Below the pieces are notes generated by a model that did no database searches, was not told the DNA's origin, and worked only from the letters and a program-made list of their open reading frames with translations. From Torreya grandis (lineage: Eukaryota; Streptophyta; Pinopsida; Cupressales; Taxaceae): a stretch of DNA of 64,000 bases. The translations under genes were made by a program, and so were the position numbers. Shown here one piece after another: positions 23,501 through 38,015 of this stretch. The stretch spans positions 1,501,001-1,565,000 of the forward strand of contig JARHVA010004229.1 of the NCBI GenBank assembly GCA_037957365.1, given 5' to 3'. How positions within the stretch are numbered: the stretch's first letter is position 1; each line of letters starts with the position of its first letter.

Positions 23501-26275
23501 ATGGAACATTCTAAAAAAATTTTGATTTTATTTATGTTTTGAATTATGTCACACAACAAAATTGGTATGGGAAACATGACTAAAAATATGTAATTCCCCA
23601 AATATTTTTTAAATTTATCCCATTATTGCAAATTATGTTGCATAATGACATTGGTATAGGAAAGTCGACTCAAAATATGCAACACCCAAAATATTTTTGA
23701 AATTTTTCCCAATGTTAAGAAATGCATGGCACAATGAAATTTTTATGGTAAACTTGACTAAAAATATGCAACACCTAAAATATTTTTTAAATTTATCCCA
23801 GTTTTGTGAATTGTAATGTGCATTGACATTGGTATCGTATACCTGACTCAAAATATGTATCACCAAAAATATTTATGAAATTTGTCCTAGTTTTATAAAT
23901 TATGATAAAAAATGAAATTTGTAGGGGAAACGTAAATAAAAGTACACAACACCCCAAATATTTATAAATTTTGTCCTAATGTTATAAATTTCACCACATA
24001 ACAACATTGGTATGGGAAAAATAACTCAAAATATACAAAATACCAAATATTTCTTAAATATATCCAACTATTATGAATCATGTCATGCAAGGAAATTTAT
24101 ATGGGGAAAATAAATCAAAATATAAAAACCCCAAATATCTATGAAATTTATGATAGTGTTTCAAGTTACACCCTCTAATGACATTGGTACGTGAAACCCA
24201 ACTCAAAATATGCAACACCCAATATATTTTAGAAATTTATCCAAATGTTTTGCAAATTATGCCAAAAAATAACATTAATATAGGAAATTTGACTTAAAAT
24301 ATGAAACACAAAAAATATTTATAAATGTTTTTTAGTGTTTTGAGTTATGTCATGTAATGACATTGGTAAAGGAAACTTTACTCAAATAATGTAACACCCC
24401 AAATGTTTTTTAAATTTTTCCTAGTATTGTGAAATTCACTACATACTAACAGTGATACAAGAATCTTGAATCAAAATATGAAACACCTAAAATATTTCTA
24501 AAATTTGTCCTAGTGTTGTGAATTTCATCAAGTAGTGACATACGTGTAGGAAATTTGAATCAAAATATGTAACATGATAAATATTTATGAGGTTAATCCC
24601 AATTTTGTGAATTTTACCACACAAAGACTCTAGTACCAATAACCCAACTCAAAATGTGTAACACCCCAATTTTATCCTAGTGTTTTGAATTATTTTTACA
24701 CAATGATAATGGTATGGGACATGAAATTTAAAGTAAGAAACACCATAAATATTTTAAAATTTTATCACATTGTTGAAAAGTACACTATTTAATGACATTT
24801 GTATGGGATATTTGACTCAAAAAATGCAACACTCCAAATATTTATGAAAATTGACCCATTATTGTGAATATCACTACACTTACATTAGTATGGGAAACCT
24901 GTCTCAAAATATACAACACCCAATATATTTTTTTAATTTTTCCTAGTGTGACAAACTATACCATGAAATGACATGGGTAAAATAAACCTAACTTAAAATA
25001 TTCAGCACCCCAAATATTTTTTGAATTTTTCCTAGTGTTACTAATGACTTCACATAATGACATTGGTATAAGAACCATAATTAAAAATATGAAACATGCC
25101 AAATATTTCAAAATTTTGTCATAGTTTTTTAAATTCAAAGATGTAATAACATCATTATAGGAAACAAAATTAAAAATATGTAACACCCAAATATTTCTAA
25201 AAATTTTCCCAGTGTTTTGAATTATGAGCACAACAACATTAGTATTGCAAATATAACTCAAAATATGTAATGCCTAAAATATCTCCAAAATTTGTCTATT
25301 GTTTCAAATTATGACATGTAAAAACTAATTTGGTATGGGAAACCTAACTCGAAATATGGAAAAAACCAAATAATTAAAAAATTTATCCCAGTGTTGATAA
25401 TTGTGGCACACAATGACATTTGTATGGGAACCCTGACTCAAAATATGCAACACCCCAAATATTATAAATATTGGTCCTAGTGCTATGAATTATAGAACAT
25501 AATGTCATTGGTATGAGAAACCTGACTCAAAATATGCAACATCCTAAATATTTATAAAATTTGTCCTAGTTTTGCAAATTTTATGGTGTAATGATATTGG
25601 TATGGGAAACTCGACTCAAAATATGTAACACCCCAAATATTTCTAAAATTTATCCCAGTGTTAAAAAATTTTCCCCAAAATAATATTGGTATGAAGAACC
25701 TAACTCAAACTATGAAACAACCATCATATTTCTAAAATTTATCATGATGTTGTGAATCATGTCATGCAATGACATTGGTATGGGAAACCAAACTCAAAAT
25801 ATGCAACACAATTTTTTTTTTATAAATTTTTTCCATTGTTGTGAATTTCACTAATCAATGACATCTATACAGGAAATCTACCACAAAATATGAAACACCC
25901 CAAAATATTACTAAAATTTGTCATAGTGTTGAAAATTATGTATTGTAATGCCATTGTTATAGGAAACTCAACTCAAAATATGTAACACCCCAAATATTTT
26001 TGAAATTCATCTAAGCATTATGAATTAAACAAGGAAATTACATTGGTATGGGAAACTTGAATCAAAATATACAACACCCAAAATATTTCAAATATTTGTC
26101 CATGTTGTGAATTGTTAACCACAATGAAATTGGTAAAATAAAATTGACTAGAAATATGTAACACCCCTAAATTACAAATATTTATCCCATTATTTTTAAT
26201 TATATCTCAAAACAACATTAATATAGGAAACCTAACTTAAAATATCAAACACCCAAAATTTTACAAAATTTATCC
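17525..26275 (+). repeat. Diverged ~89-bp tandem satellite, block 2 (about 98 units)
   Basis: Same unit, period and orientation as 9239-12013. Short runs are well preserved in places (ATGACATTGGTATGGGAAAC, ACTCAAAATATG, ACACCCCAAATATTT) while many units carry point changes and small indels; some are shortened (for example near 19470 and 24660). Each unit contains the palindrome AAATATTT. Open frames in this block are chance products of the repeat. The block ends inside a unit at TTATCC, where the giant element begins. Confidence 0.94.
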
Positions 26276-29200
26276 TGTTATACTCAACACAACTTGACTC
26301 TTTTTTCCTTTTAATAATGACCCATAAATGTTTGATATGTCTAGTTATATTTTAAGAATACATTTCATCACCATCCATATGTGTATTTATCTATATTCAA
26401 ATATTTCAATGTCATTATTCCCTACATGAATTATTCTTGTTAAGTATGCTATTAAATATAAATGTAATTTACATTTCCCCATTATCTAGCTTTTCAATAT
26501 GTCATTTATTCTAACTAACCTATTAACATATTTTGGGAGGTTTGCATATATACGAGTAGATCTAAAATACTATGTTTTCAACTTTACGTATTTTTCAATT
26601 CTCAATTTGTGTTTTACACATATTTTGGGTCTTAATAAATTTTGTTTAGAAAGTAGGTCTTTAGGATTTTTGTTCATCACAAATCTTGGTTTTTTAGGTC
26701 AAATACTTTTGGCATTTTAGTTCTTCACAACTTTTATGCCTCACAATTTATTTTTTTGGAAATTATATTCATAAATTTTGTTTGTGACTTTTTCCAATCA
26801 TAAATTTTGATCCTTAGAACTTTCATATTTCAAGAGTATTACACTTCACGTGTTTTGGAATTTTAGAATTTTTATAAAGTACAACTTCTGAGTCTTTGTA
26901 ACTTTTGTTCAAAACTTTTATTCAAAAATATTGTTTGAAATATTTTTTATTTTCACCTCTTTCCTTTACACTTCATGTATCCTAGGGGTCTCAACGCAAG
27001 TTATGACACCCAACTTTAAAAAACATGCTATGTGGCATAAATAATTTTGTGCAAAAGTAGTAACAAGGTGACATTTGTCTAAAGTTACACCAAGGAATTC
27101 TAATGAATATATATAAATTGTATATGGAATACCCACCAAATTGAGTTTAATATTTCAAATTAAACTAGTAAAATAAGTTTTGAGATGTTAGACATTAATG
27201 GCATACAAACTGGAGTTAAAGTCCTATACTCAAGGATATATGATTGAATTCTAAAGAGACATTATGCCTATTGATTAATTAATATATTGAGTGAACTTAC
27301 AATCCAAATATAATTCAAAGCCATATATATCTATTTTCATTTCTACATTACTTCTTTAAATATATTAAAGTAGTTAAATTATCACAAAAACTATGTGATT
27401 GAACCAAGTAAACAATGGCTTCTTCATCTAAGATATTGACAAGGGTGTTTCCACCTTCTAAGTTCTCTATCAAGGATTCCATGAAATATAAAAACATTAT
27501 CTTTGATTCAACAATATTAAATTATTAATTTTATAATCACATATCTCTTTTGGATGTAATCAATAATGTAGACACCATTCTCATGAAGAGAAACTAACAG
27601 CTACATAAAAGTAGATGGTAGCTAACTTTATACCACTGAAGAATCAATAACTACATTTTGAAGTGGCCAAGACTAAGGTGATGTTTTAAATTGACTTTAT
27701 TTGGGACATATAATTAATTTGGAAATGAATTTATGACTTCTTACACTACATATTATTATTTTGAGGGATGCTTTCAAAAGATGGATATGACTTCCTAGAT
27801 AATATGCCACATTTGATAGATAGAAAGTTTAATTATGGAATAAGATGATCATAATTGAAAATTCATTAAATAAATGGATTATGTATATAAAAATAGTCAC
27901 CCTCAAGGCCAATTGTATTTTTAAAATCACCATATTTAGAATGAGAATTAGTATTGGGATGGTTGTATTAAACGGGCTATATGGTCATGTTGTATCCACT
28001 TCCTACACCTAGATTGGGTACCATTATTATATTTATTAATGACCTCAAAGCTAAAGTTTACCCTAATAGAGATAATAAATTCTATAATATAATATTAAAT
28101 ATTAAATAAGGAGAAGAGACCCATGTGAGGCCTTTTCTACATGATGTTTACCTATTGAATGCACTCATAGTGGATTTTTATGTGCACAATAGATCTCTTT
28201 ATATCCTAGCCATGCAATACATAAAAAATATGATATGAAATTTATTTTATTTGATTTACATCTATTGATACATGAGGAATACAATTATAATGTCAATATT
28301 TTTTATGTATAAGTTTGGAAGGTAATTTGTGAGCAACCCTTGCCCAAAATATCAGAACATATTAGCCAAACATTATGTCTAAAGGGAGATTATTGGGTCT
28401 ACCCATACTACATGGTAATCATGGTGGTGGGGAGTAAGGATTACCCTTTGAATATTCGCAAATATTTCATAGAAAAACTAGATAAATAATATTTATATTA
28501 TCATCTATGGTGGACCATCGATGAAGATATGAAGGAAAAACATAAGAGTGTGTTCCATAGGTATTATCTCATTATTTGCAAAATGTCTTACACCATGTGG
28601 AAACACTTTGGATAAATTTGGAAAACCAAAGAATTATACTCATTCATGACCTTTTCACATAGGGATTGGGATCCCCATGGATTCATTAAAAATCACATCC
28701 AAGGCCTAGGCATTCCCTACCAATAAGAACCATATGAGCATGATTTTATCTTCTTTAACGTGAATAATGATGATAAAATTTTGGACAGGTCACAAGTGGC
28801 CAAGATCATAGAGGATGAATGAAATGAAATATGAAGGTATCCCTCTATCATAATATTAAAAGTACATACTATGATTCTACCTCTAGGTGGATGGGCTACA
28901 ACTGATTATTGAACCTCTTAGACCATATAACAACCTTTAGACCAAGGAGAGTCTTCTCAACAACCATCCATTATGATGATAGCTACTAAGTAAGACCATG
29001 GTGTGGAATAATCCCCTATTATTTCAAGTTATTTTAAATAAAAATCTTCTAAGTCATAACCCATTATAATGATAACTATTAAGTTGGATCAAGAAGTGGA
29101 GAAAATCCCTACTAGTATAGCTTCTTTGGGAGGAGTAAGGGAGCCAAATTTCATTTATTCTTATGATTATAAGGATTCATATATTCATGTTTCTTCCTTA

Positions 29201-32090
29201 GTTCTTATTACTATAAGTGTGGATGTTTCACCCTCCACCACTCACCATGTTCCTCCCTCTATTAGAGATACATAAATCTATTACAAGAGGAAGCCTAGAG
29301 GATTTAGATCCCCTATGAATATAGTTACTAAACATTACTACAATAAGGTCCTATAGTTCATGGGAAGACATCTATACAAAGTGAGCCTCATGATAAAAAT
29401 GAATGTGAGGATGCAGAACTATAGAGGGCCAAAAACCTAATCTTATATGGTATAAAATGGAAAACACCACCTTAAGTTGGGGAATCATGTGAGATTAGTG
29501 TTATAATAGATGATTCTACTTTTATTACTCTAGATTTCTCTATACCTATTATTTCCTCAATTGTGGTTTCTTTAGTCCCTATTGTTTCTACCATTTGTCT
29601 TATTTATTTTGTTTCCTCAACTCATTTTTCACCTAGTGTTTCATTGGTTTCTTCATCTCCTATTCCTCCTAGTGCTCTCGTGGTTTCCTTAGTTCAAATT
29701 ATTTCTATTGTTAATGTGGTTTCATTAGTTACTAGTATTTCTAGTGTTGAGGTTATTTTTTAAACCCTATTTTTTCCAATTATCATATTTTTACTTGAAT
29801 TAGTGATCTCCACAATATCTTTGAAGTCAATAAAGTTCACTTTAAAAAGACTTTGGGAGCCATGGTAAGTGTTCAGCTTCATTATTATTATACTCAATTG
29901 GGTTTTCCAATGCCTTCTTCTAGTTCCACTCAAACCACTTTTATTACTTCATCTAAACAATCTAGAAATAAGAAGGCCATTTATATATTATATCCTATGC
30001 CCTAGTTTGTTAATATAGATTAGTTAAAATAATCTTCTCTTCCTTACTAGACCCACTATATTTTGAGGAATTTATTTAGTCCTCTAAGGATATTATGTTG
30101 GAGGCTTACACCTAAGACACTCAACTAATTGAAATGACACAATTGGTGATTTCATAATGCATAGTTTATTTATATGCCTAACATACAAAAATAACAAATT
30201 TGGTGATTACAGAGTTTCCTATTATGATCTCATTTTTAAATTCTATTGGACTTGTACAAAGGGTTAAGAAAAGGAAGATTCAAGATGAACTAGTAGGGGT
30301 GTAGTTTTTTAGGAGAGACAAGATATCTTATCATTATGTAAGATAAAAATTTTAAGGAATGGTGAGTCTCCATATAATTAGGATCTATATACTTATCTTA
30401 AAACTTAAATAGAGGCTTTGATAACACTTCATGTGTTTACTAAGAAAGTGAGAGAAGAAATGTATCATGAGATAGATCAAGTGAGAAAGTAGCAAAATAT
30501 TATTCATGTTCCTGGGGAAATTGAAAGTTATGTCCATAATGTGACTCTTAGGTTATACAATATATTTAACACTATCAACTCAATGAAACTCAAATTATCT
30601 CCCATTTGATAAAAACTTTCAAATTATTCAATTATTTAAAAGAGGATGAGAATAAGTTTAAATTCCTGGTGCTTTTATTATACTACTTTAGGTAGATAAT
30701 TATCTCAATTTGGTATCTATTAGGACACAAGAAGTCACATATTGGGTATCAAGCATGTATTTCTTAATCCCAAATATTGTAGAATCTAAAAATCAAGTAT
30801 TACAAATTTTGTATGGTTAAAGTTATCTCAAGATAGAGACCCTATAGGGAAGCTAATAAGTATGGTTAATTTTTACCAATTACTAAATAATACCATTGAT
30901 AATTTTGAGCTAGGTATTCAAGGTTGTACCCTAGAATAAATAGAGAAGAATATAGATTTAAAATGAAAAAATTTATAGAAGTATAATATTTTAGATAGGA
31001 TTTAGAAACACAAAAGCTGAGCACATAAGTCTATGAGAGTACAATCATTAGGTTTCATAGGCCATCTCTTTTGAATATGAATGTAATTAAGTTATAACAT
31101 AGTTTTTTATACATGCATTATCAAGACTAGGAAATGAATAAGTGGGTTATGGCTAGAGCATCCATTTCAACTCTACTATCATTTAGTTCAATCCCTCTAA
31201 CTACTATTAGTTCAACCATGTAGGCTCAACATTTGATTAAGCCTTAATTTTCTTAGGTTTATTTTTCATGTATTTTTAATGAATGTATAAAAATTAAATG
31301 AAATATTATTTATAGTTCATGATTTCAAGTAATAATCAACTAAATAATTTTGTAAACATGCACATGTTACATTATGTTGTAAGAGTTAATCTTATTATGG
31401 GAGATGTAGTTTTGATCAATTATATTGTATATGTAGACTTTAAATCAATTATAACTCTCATTATAATTATTAGGATGTAATTTTGGAAATTTTAATGGGT
31501 ATGGAGGTTGAAGCATCCCTTATCCATATCTATTTATAGCTATAATTACATCATTTCAAAGGGATGGTAAATTAATCAATACAATAAGATTTTTTTTTTT
31601 TAATTTTCAAAAAACTATGTTGATGTCTTTCTATTCCAATTATGCATAAATAATTTGTGTTTATTTTCTTAGTTGTTTGATTTAGTAATTTGAAGTCTGT
31701 AATACCTACCAAGAATTCCTTATTGTTATTAGTGGTGTATGTTGATATAAGATGTGTAATAATTATTCAATGATTAGTAGATATCATCGATTATATGTAG
31801 TTAGGTTTAATATTTAAATTTTATGAGTTTGTATAAGTGTTTTTTTCATGATATATTTTTCTATGTGTGAGTAACAACTACCTTAGATATCTCTCTAATC
31901 TTAGCTATAATCTTTTAGTACAAGGGTGTGTAATAACTACTCTAAATAGAAGAAACCTTTAGCCGATATCCTAGAGTTTATTATATCATCTTCCCTATAC
32001 TTCCATACTATGTTTATATGTGTGTGATAAATAAATAATAAATTTGGGCATTATTATTAATACACATGTTAATAAAGAGGCTAGCCTGGT
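26276..32090 (+). repeat. 5' LTR of the giant element (3' end truncated)
   Basis: Colinear with 57367-63029 at roughly three quarters identity by eye, with indels. Shared strings include ATATGTGTATTTATCTA near 26380 and 57470 and CTTGTTAAGTATG near 26440 and 57525. A TATA-like TATTTATAG lies at 31531-31539 (its partner TATTTATA at 62493-62500), followed by AATACAATAAG, so the promoter is close to the 3' end and U3 is about 5.2 kb. Similarity stops at 32090 where another LTR starts. No element primer site is left between here and gag. Confidence 0.78.
27415..31215 (+). pseudogene. Long unrecognised ORF remnant inside the 5' giant LTR
   Basis: From an ATG at 27415 (MASSSKILTRVFPPSKF) a protein-like sequence can be followed, through frame changes and stops, to about 31215. 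It matches the other LTR at the peptide level: HFEVAKTKV with HYKMAKSEV, DEDMKEKHKSVFHRYYL with EDMKRKNKSVFNNSYL, NHIQGLGIPYQ with NHIQGLAIPY, and DPIGKLIS identical. A central Ser/Val/Pro-rich low-complexity zone (about 29520-29760) separates two more ordinary halves; the C-terminal half is charged and probably helical. Ancestral length would be about 1,200 residues. I recognise no family. It could be a captured host gene or an accessory ORF of the element. Confidence 0.6.
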
Positions 32091-32496
32091 TGCATTAAAA
32101 ATTTGTCAAGGGGATAAATTGGTGACTTTGGGTCAACAATGTGTGATCTGAGTCCTTGTGTTAGTCACTAATATAGGGAAAACATACCTATCATATTAAT
32201 ATGAAAACATACATTTATTTAAATAAAAAAAATGGAAACCCAAGGGAAAATCTATTCACAACTATTTACAATAAAAAAAGTTTTCTATTGGGGGTTTTGT
32301 ACTTTTAACTAGAAACTAAAGAAAAGATTTGGAAAGAAAATAATGGGAAAGATGGAAGGAAAGGAAAATGAAAAGAGTAATAAAATAATAATGATAATAT
32401 TATATCCATTTAAACATATAATCTACCATGATAATCCCAAGAAAAATGAAAAATAACTCTAGGTATATAAATATAAAAACTTAATAGAAGAGTCCA
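32091..32496 (-). repeat. 3' LTR of the reverse-strand gypsy element
   Basis: Shares TTTGGGTCAACAAT, CTGAGTCCTT, TACTTTTAACTAGAAA, TTATATCCATTTAAACA and ACCATGATAATCC with 40394-40798. It starts TG (TGCATTAAAA) and ends CA (GTCCA). Divergence is about a quarter by eye. The polypurine tract expected just inside it is not visible. Confidence 0.8.
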
Positions 32497-35244
32497 ATAA
32501 GGATAAAGCAATGTATTCATGGAAACCTCTATGATTTAATGGATGGTAAAGACATAATGCACTCTTATGAGTAAAAAACATACATTGAGATAATCATCTA
32601 CTAATAGTAATATAATCAAACACAACTATCTCATATTTACATATAAAAGATAATTAAAATATTGCTTAAACCCCAATGAGATTCCACATTCATAAAAATA
32701 ACACAAAAATAATCTTAAAAAAATAGTTAATGTGATATTCCCTTTTTCTAACAAAATGGTAGTGATTATGAAGATCAATTGAAACTAAATATATATAAAC
32801 AAGTGGATCATATATAAAGATATAAATGAAAAAAAACCTTAAATATAAAGCTTAAAAAATCTCCTAGTGTTGATCTTTATTAAGTTGAAAACAAAGTTCA
32901 ACTCTTCAAAAAAAATATGTACAGAGTCTCACTACAAAAAAAATCCCTCATAATGAGCTTAGAACTCATATTTATAATGTGATAATTTAGTTATGGTTCT
33001 TAACCACCTTTTATACATTTTATAAGGTTTAAAATTACATTAAAAACATCACAACATTTAAGTAATGTAAAAACAAGTTGGTGTAATTACACCATGTGTA
33101 AATGTGAAATTAAAACATTGCAACACTTGTAAAATTAAACATACACAACTTGTGAAAAGTAGGTTGGTAGATTTAAAAGACTCATTGCTTCTAAATTCTT
33201 TAATATTTTTCCATTTGATGTTTGTCCTTGATACATTTCACATTTTTACATGAAAATTTCCTTCCACTTGTAGTTTTTAACCTCTCCACTTCCACATGAA
33301 CTATTTGAAAAAATGATGCAATGAATTTTTTTTCATCATTCCTCACCATCAACCCCTCCATATGGCATGACTTGGGAGGATGATTTAATAAAGGTTTGCT
33401 TTTCACCTATTAATTTCATTTACTTTAACTTTGGCACAATCAAGAGAAGTGTCACACTAACACTTTAATAAAATGCCTTAATGATATTTACATACATTCA
33501 ACCATCAACCCAAATGCTTAAATAAAATGTGATCTCAAATTTTCACTTGTTATTTTTTATATTCCACACTCCATGTAACCAAAACATGCTTAAGATGATA
33601 CACAAAAGCTATTTTTGGATATGTTTAAATTAATACTTTTCCCAATTCACTTAGATATTAGTGTATTTAATTTGGTATGATATGGGAAGATGCTTATGGA
33701 GGATTTTAGTGTAATTCAGAATTTTGAATTATATTGTGTAATTAATTTATAATTGTCAAGTGTATCCATTTTGCAATCCTCCATGACCTTTTCAAAAATT
33801 ATTATTTGTAAAAGGAGGTTGGAATACTTGATAATATGGATAAAAGGAATTGATTTAATATGTTTATTGATCATCCTATTTCTCTTGGTATAGGTTGGGA
33901 AGAAACTTGGAGAGGTCATCAAACTAATTTTTCACTTGTCAAGTGTATTTTATGTCTTCTATAAGGACCTTATCCAATTTTTAGGAAAAATGTCTCAAAT
34001 AAATGCATTACTTAATTTTATAACAAGACACATGTAATAATTTGTAACAAAGGTGTTGAATTAACTCACACCTATCATTTGTATTTGATTTTAACTTTCA
34101 AACTAATCCCCACTCAAGATCAATGTGGCACAAGTTAGCAGGATGCACTCAATTAGTCATTGAATTTGATTTCACACTTTTCCTTCACATTTTGATCTCA
34201 AATATTGATATAATTTATAAGTGGCATGTTAGCTATTTTAAAAAACACTTTAAATAATTTCACCTATATTTTTTTAGTAGTTGACCTCCAGTTTCCATGA
34301 TCTGAAAGGATATGGTAAAATCTTTGAAGCCATATTGAGCCCTACACACTTTTTCCAAATTTAATTCTTTTCTATGAAGCACTATATAATTTGATAACAG
34401 TATTAATAAAATATAATTTGATGAATTACATGTATTTCACTCCTTTTTTCAATTTATAACCTATGATTTTGGCATTGTATAGCTCCAGTTGTAGGGTAAA
34501 ATAAAAAAATAAATTTCATAAAGTTTCTCCACTTCTTGTGTGTAAACTTATTTGTATATTTAATTCATAGTTTTGATATTTGTTTTGAAAAATAAAATCA
34601 TTTTATTGACTCGAGTAAAAATTCAAGGCTATTTTATTGTAGTAGGATATTTAAAATCAAATTGAAAATTAAAATAATTAAAAATTATTTCAATTGATTT
34701 ATTATTATTATTTTTAATTTGAAATTGTACCATGTGAGAAAGTGAAAATCCAAATTTCATGACTTGAAAAAGTGTAATAGCACTTTATCAAAACTATGAC
34801 AAAAATAAAAGGCACTCACACAACTTGAAAAAAATAAAACTTAACTTTTACAAATTGTAGGAAAGCCAATGACATTATAAATAAATAATTTTGAAAAGGG
34901 CATTTACACATTTCAAATAAAAATTATCATGATTTTATTTTCAATTAAATTAAATAATTAAAATTTTTCAATTGATTAATTAATGTTTAAATTTTAATAA
35001 ATCCAAATTTTTTGAGACTAAACTTAAAATTAGTTGAAAAATTAAATTTTTAATAATTTTTTAAAGTTTTGACAACAACTGGCTCCAACTAAGATTTTAA
35101 TCTATAAGGGATGAAAAAACTTAGACTCTATTTTCTTAGGTAATAATTTTATCCATTGGACAATAGAATCTTAAATTTGACTACAATTTTATCAACTAGG
35201 AAGTGACCAATCTCCATAAAATGATGGGACCTCAAACCATCATA

Positions 35245-35402
35245 ATGCTATCACATGTGAATGGACAGTGTATGCGAGAGCATCAGGTACTCAACATGTT
35301 AGATGCTATCACATATCTTAAAAGATAGCATATGTGAGGGCATTAGATACTCATCGTAATAGATGGTATCATATATCTAAAAATGATATTGTATGCAAGG
35401 GA
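35245..35402 (+). repeat. Short tandem repeat, ~59 bp, about 2.7 copies
   Basis: Units start at 35245 (ATGCTATCACATGTG), 35303 (ATGCTATCACATATC) and 35363 (ATGGTATCATATATC). Each contains a second half resembling GTGTATGCGAGAGCATCAG and GCATATGTGAGGGCATTAG. The second unit holds the palindrome TATCTTAAAAGATA. Confidence 0.8.
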
Positions 35403-37504
35403 ATTTTTTGTTTTGTGTTCTCACACAAACCAAAATGTATATAGAGAAACCTATCCTTCATATACTCAACATTGTGGGTTGCCTTACAAAATTTTACAAA
35501 TTTCTTCCTCACCACTAAAAAATTGTTCCATAGCTTTGCAATGTCAAATATATAGGAAAAAAATTATTTGGCCATTGTATCTTCTTTGTCAACTTCACCT
35601 ATGACCTCATTGAACATTAACTACTCTTGATATTCTATGAGAAGTTGTGTTGACTCTTATCATCCATAAATAATGAGTACACTATCAATATTGATTCATC
35701 TTATAGATTTACTTCTAATCTATATATCTTTGAATCATTCATGTCTATGACAACATGAAATACACTCACCCTGACCTTTGTTCGACCATTTTCAATAGTC
35801 GATAATGCTTGATTTTCTTAGTTGGATTTGTTCAAAGCCTCTTATATTAGGGTCAAAAATAAGTTGGGCATGCATTGAAAAATTAGTCTTTAAATCATTT
35901 TGATAAGGGAATATGGAAAATATGATTCATTATTAACATTATCTCAAAAATTAGAATATTTTGAATGCATGGTGCTCCTAATCCAAATGTGACAAATGCA
36001 ATAGATAGGCCTACATTTATATATTGATGATCACTAGACAGAACTAGATTAAATCATCTGGACCTGAAAAGATTAGTTGCATTTCAACTTAGAGAGGGAC
36101 CAATAATTTAAAATATTTATCCATAAGAAAATCCATTTACTCTTATAATTATAGAGAAGTAAATTCACAATGTCCATTTTGGAATATAATCCTTGGTATA
36201 GGATCGAGCAGAACCAAAAAAAAAAAGATAAAATAATAGCCTTACCACTAACATTAACTTTCTGCTTATTTTGAGTGCAAGCCTCAAGCCTTAGAGAGTT
36301 TATCAAATTGATAAAACCCCAAATTTTAAGCTTTCTAATCTCCTCCATTTTGAGAGCCACCATTAATGCAACATTCAAAGTATCACATCTTCTAGTTTAT
36401 CAACAATCTCATGAAACTTATTTACCTACAAATACATCAGGTGATGAAATTTATCTTGCATTGTTAGAATTGGCAATGGAATGATTATTTACTTTGAGTG
36501 ACCACCTTGACTAAATTTTTTCATAGTGTCGTTCAAAACACACATAGTCATCCCTAACAAGATTCATTAAACTGCAATTAAACTTATATGAAAAGCAATG
36601 TAAATTAATGACATTTGGAACACAAATAGAATGCTTAATAAGAGATTCCAAATCACCCAAAGGTATTGATAATGAAAACTTACACAAGAGTATAAATGGC
36701 TAAAAAGTGACTTTTTAAATGTTGTACTCTTTTAATATTGAGGGTATGGATCTTGACTATTAGATCATCCAATGCTAGGTATACTTCATGTTATAAAATA
36801 TTCTTAAAATCATAATTTATACAATGCAATTGTGGAAAAATTATCATTTTTATCTAGTTCAACCCATGATTTTCACCACATTGATGGAGCCTTGATAAAT
36901 ATTATATTGAGGAATGAAAAGGCATACCTAACCAAATCCATAACCAAAATTGACTCTTTTGGTCATATTTATGCTCCTATTGCATCTTCCAATGAATAAT
37001 TAACAAAATCAAATGCTTTAGGCCTCTAAGTTGTTTAGACATAGATAAACACTACATTTACAATAGTTCAAAGTTATTTAAAACATTTCCTTAAGTCATC
37101 CTCCATGATAGACAATGCAGGACTACCAAAAATTACTTTCTTTGTTCTAATCTACAATGTTGGCTCCAATCCACCAATGTTGGTGTAGTTAATACCAAGA
37201 TGGTCATCTTGGGGGATTGTCCTTTTAGCTTCAGCCTTATCTTGATGAAAAAGGTATAGTTCAGAGATCATTTCTATGTTCAAATTTGTAACTCAAAATT
37301 TCCAAATTAGGATTGATAAAAATATTATCTTGAAATACATATCAATCCACAACACTACTCCATAAACCAATCAATGTCTCATGATTGGAAGTTATAAAAA
37401 TAAGCAAATCTCAATATGTTACTCAAGCCTCATCTATTAGGTTATGGAGTCAATGTGCCATTATAAAAAAAATTAACATCACTGTCATTAAGTAATATTC
37501 CTAA

Positions 37505-37543
<39 letters not shown>

Positions 37544-37574
37544 TATATATATACATATATACATATATATATAT

Positions 37575-37609
<35 letters not shown>

Positions 37610-37686
37610 CATACATATATACATACATACATATATATATACATACATACATACATACATATATATAGATATATATATATATATAG

Positions 37687-37719
<33 letters not shown>

Positions 37720-37767
37720 CATATACATATATACATATGTGTATATACATATATATATATATGTATG

Positions 37768-37798
<31 letters not shown>

Positions 37799-37949
37799 GT
37801 ATATATGTATATATGTATATATGTATATATGTATATATATATATTTATATATGTACATATATATATACATATATATATATACATACATATATACACACAC
37901 ACACACACACACATATATACATACATATACAATATGTATACATATATAT

Positions 37950-38014
<65 letters not shown>
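37505..38014. repeat. Large AT-rich microsatellite, (TA)n with CATA/TATG and (CA)n runs
   Basis: About 510 bp consists only of TA, TACA/TATG, ATATAC and CA/AC-type runs. (CA)n blocks occur near 37530, 37687 and 37893; pure (TA)n near 37505 and 37964-38013. Towards the middle (about 37735-37850) ACAT-type units give way to TGTA-type units, so the block has partial inverted symmetry. It generates long Tyr/Ile-rich open frames on both strands, which are artefacts. It lies inside the reverse-strand gypsy element. Confidence 0.97.

Positions 38015-38015
<1 letters not shown>

Noticed and set aside
17525..26275. Open frames of 70-100 codons in the satellite (for example 20793-21080, 24956-25261)
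   Set aside because: They follow the 89-bp repeat, share no domain and are not conserved between units.
9239..26275. Regular ~89-bp repeats resembling a CRISPR array
   Set aside because: The whole unit repeats with gradual divergence; there is no invariant repeat with unique spacers, and the setting is a plant nuclear genome.
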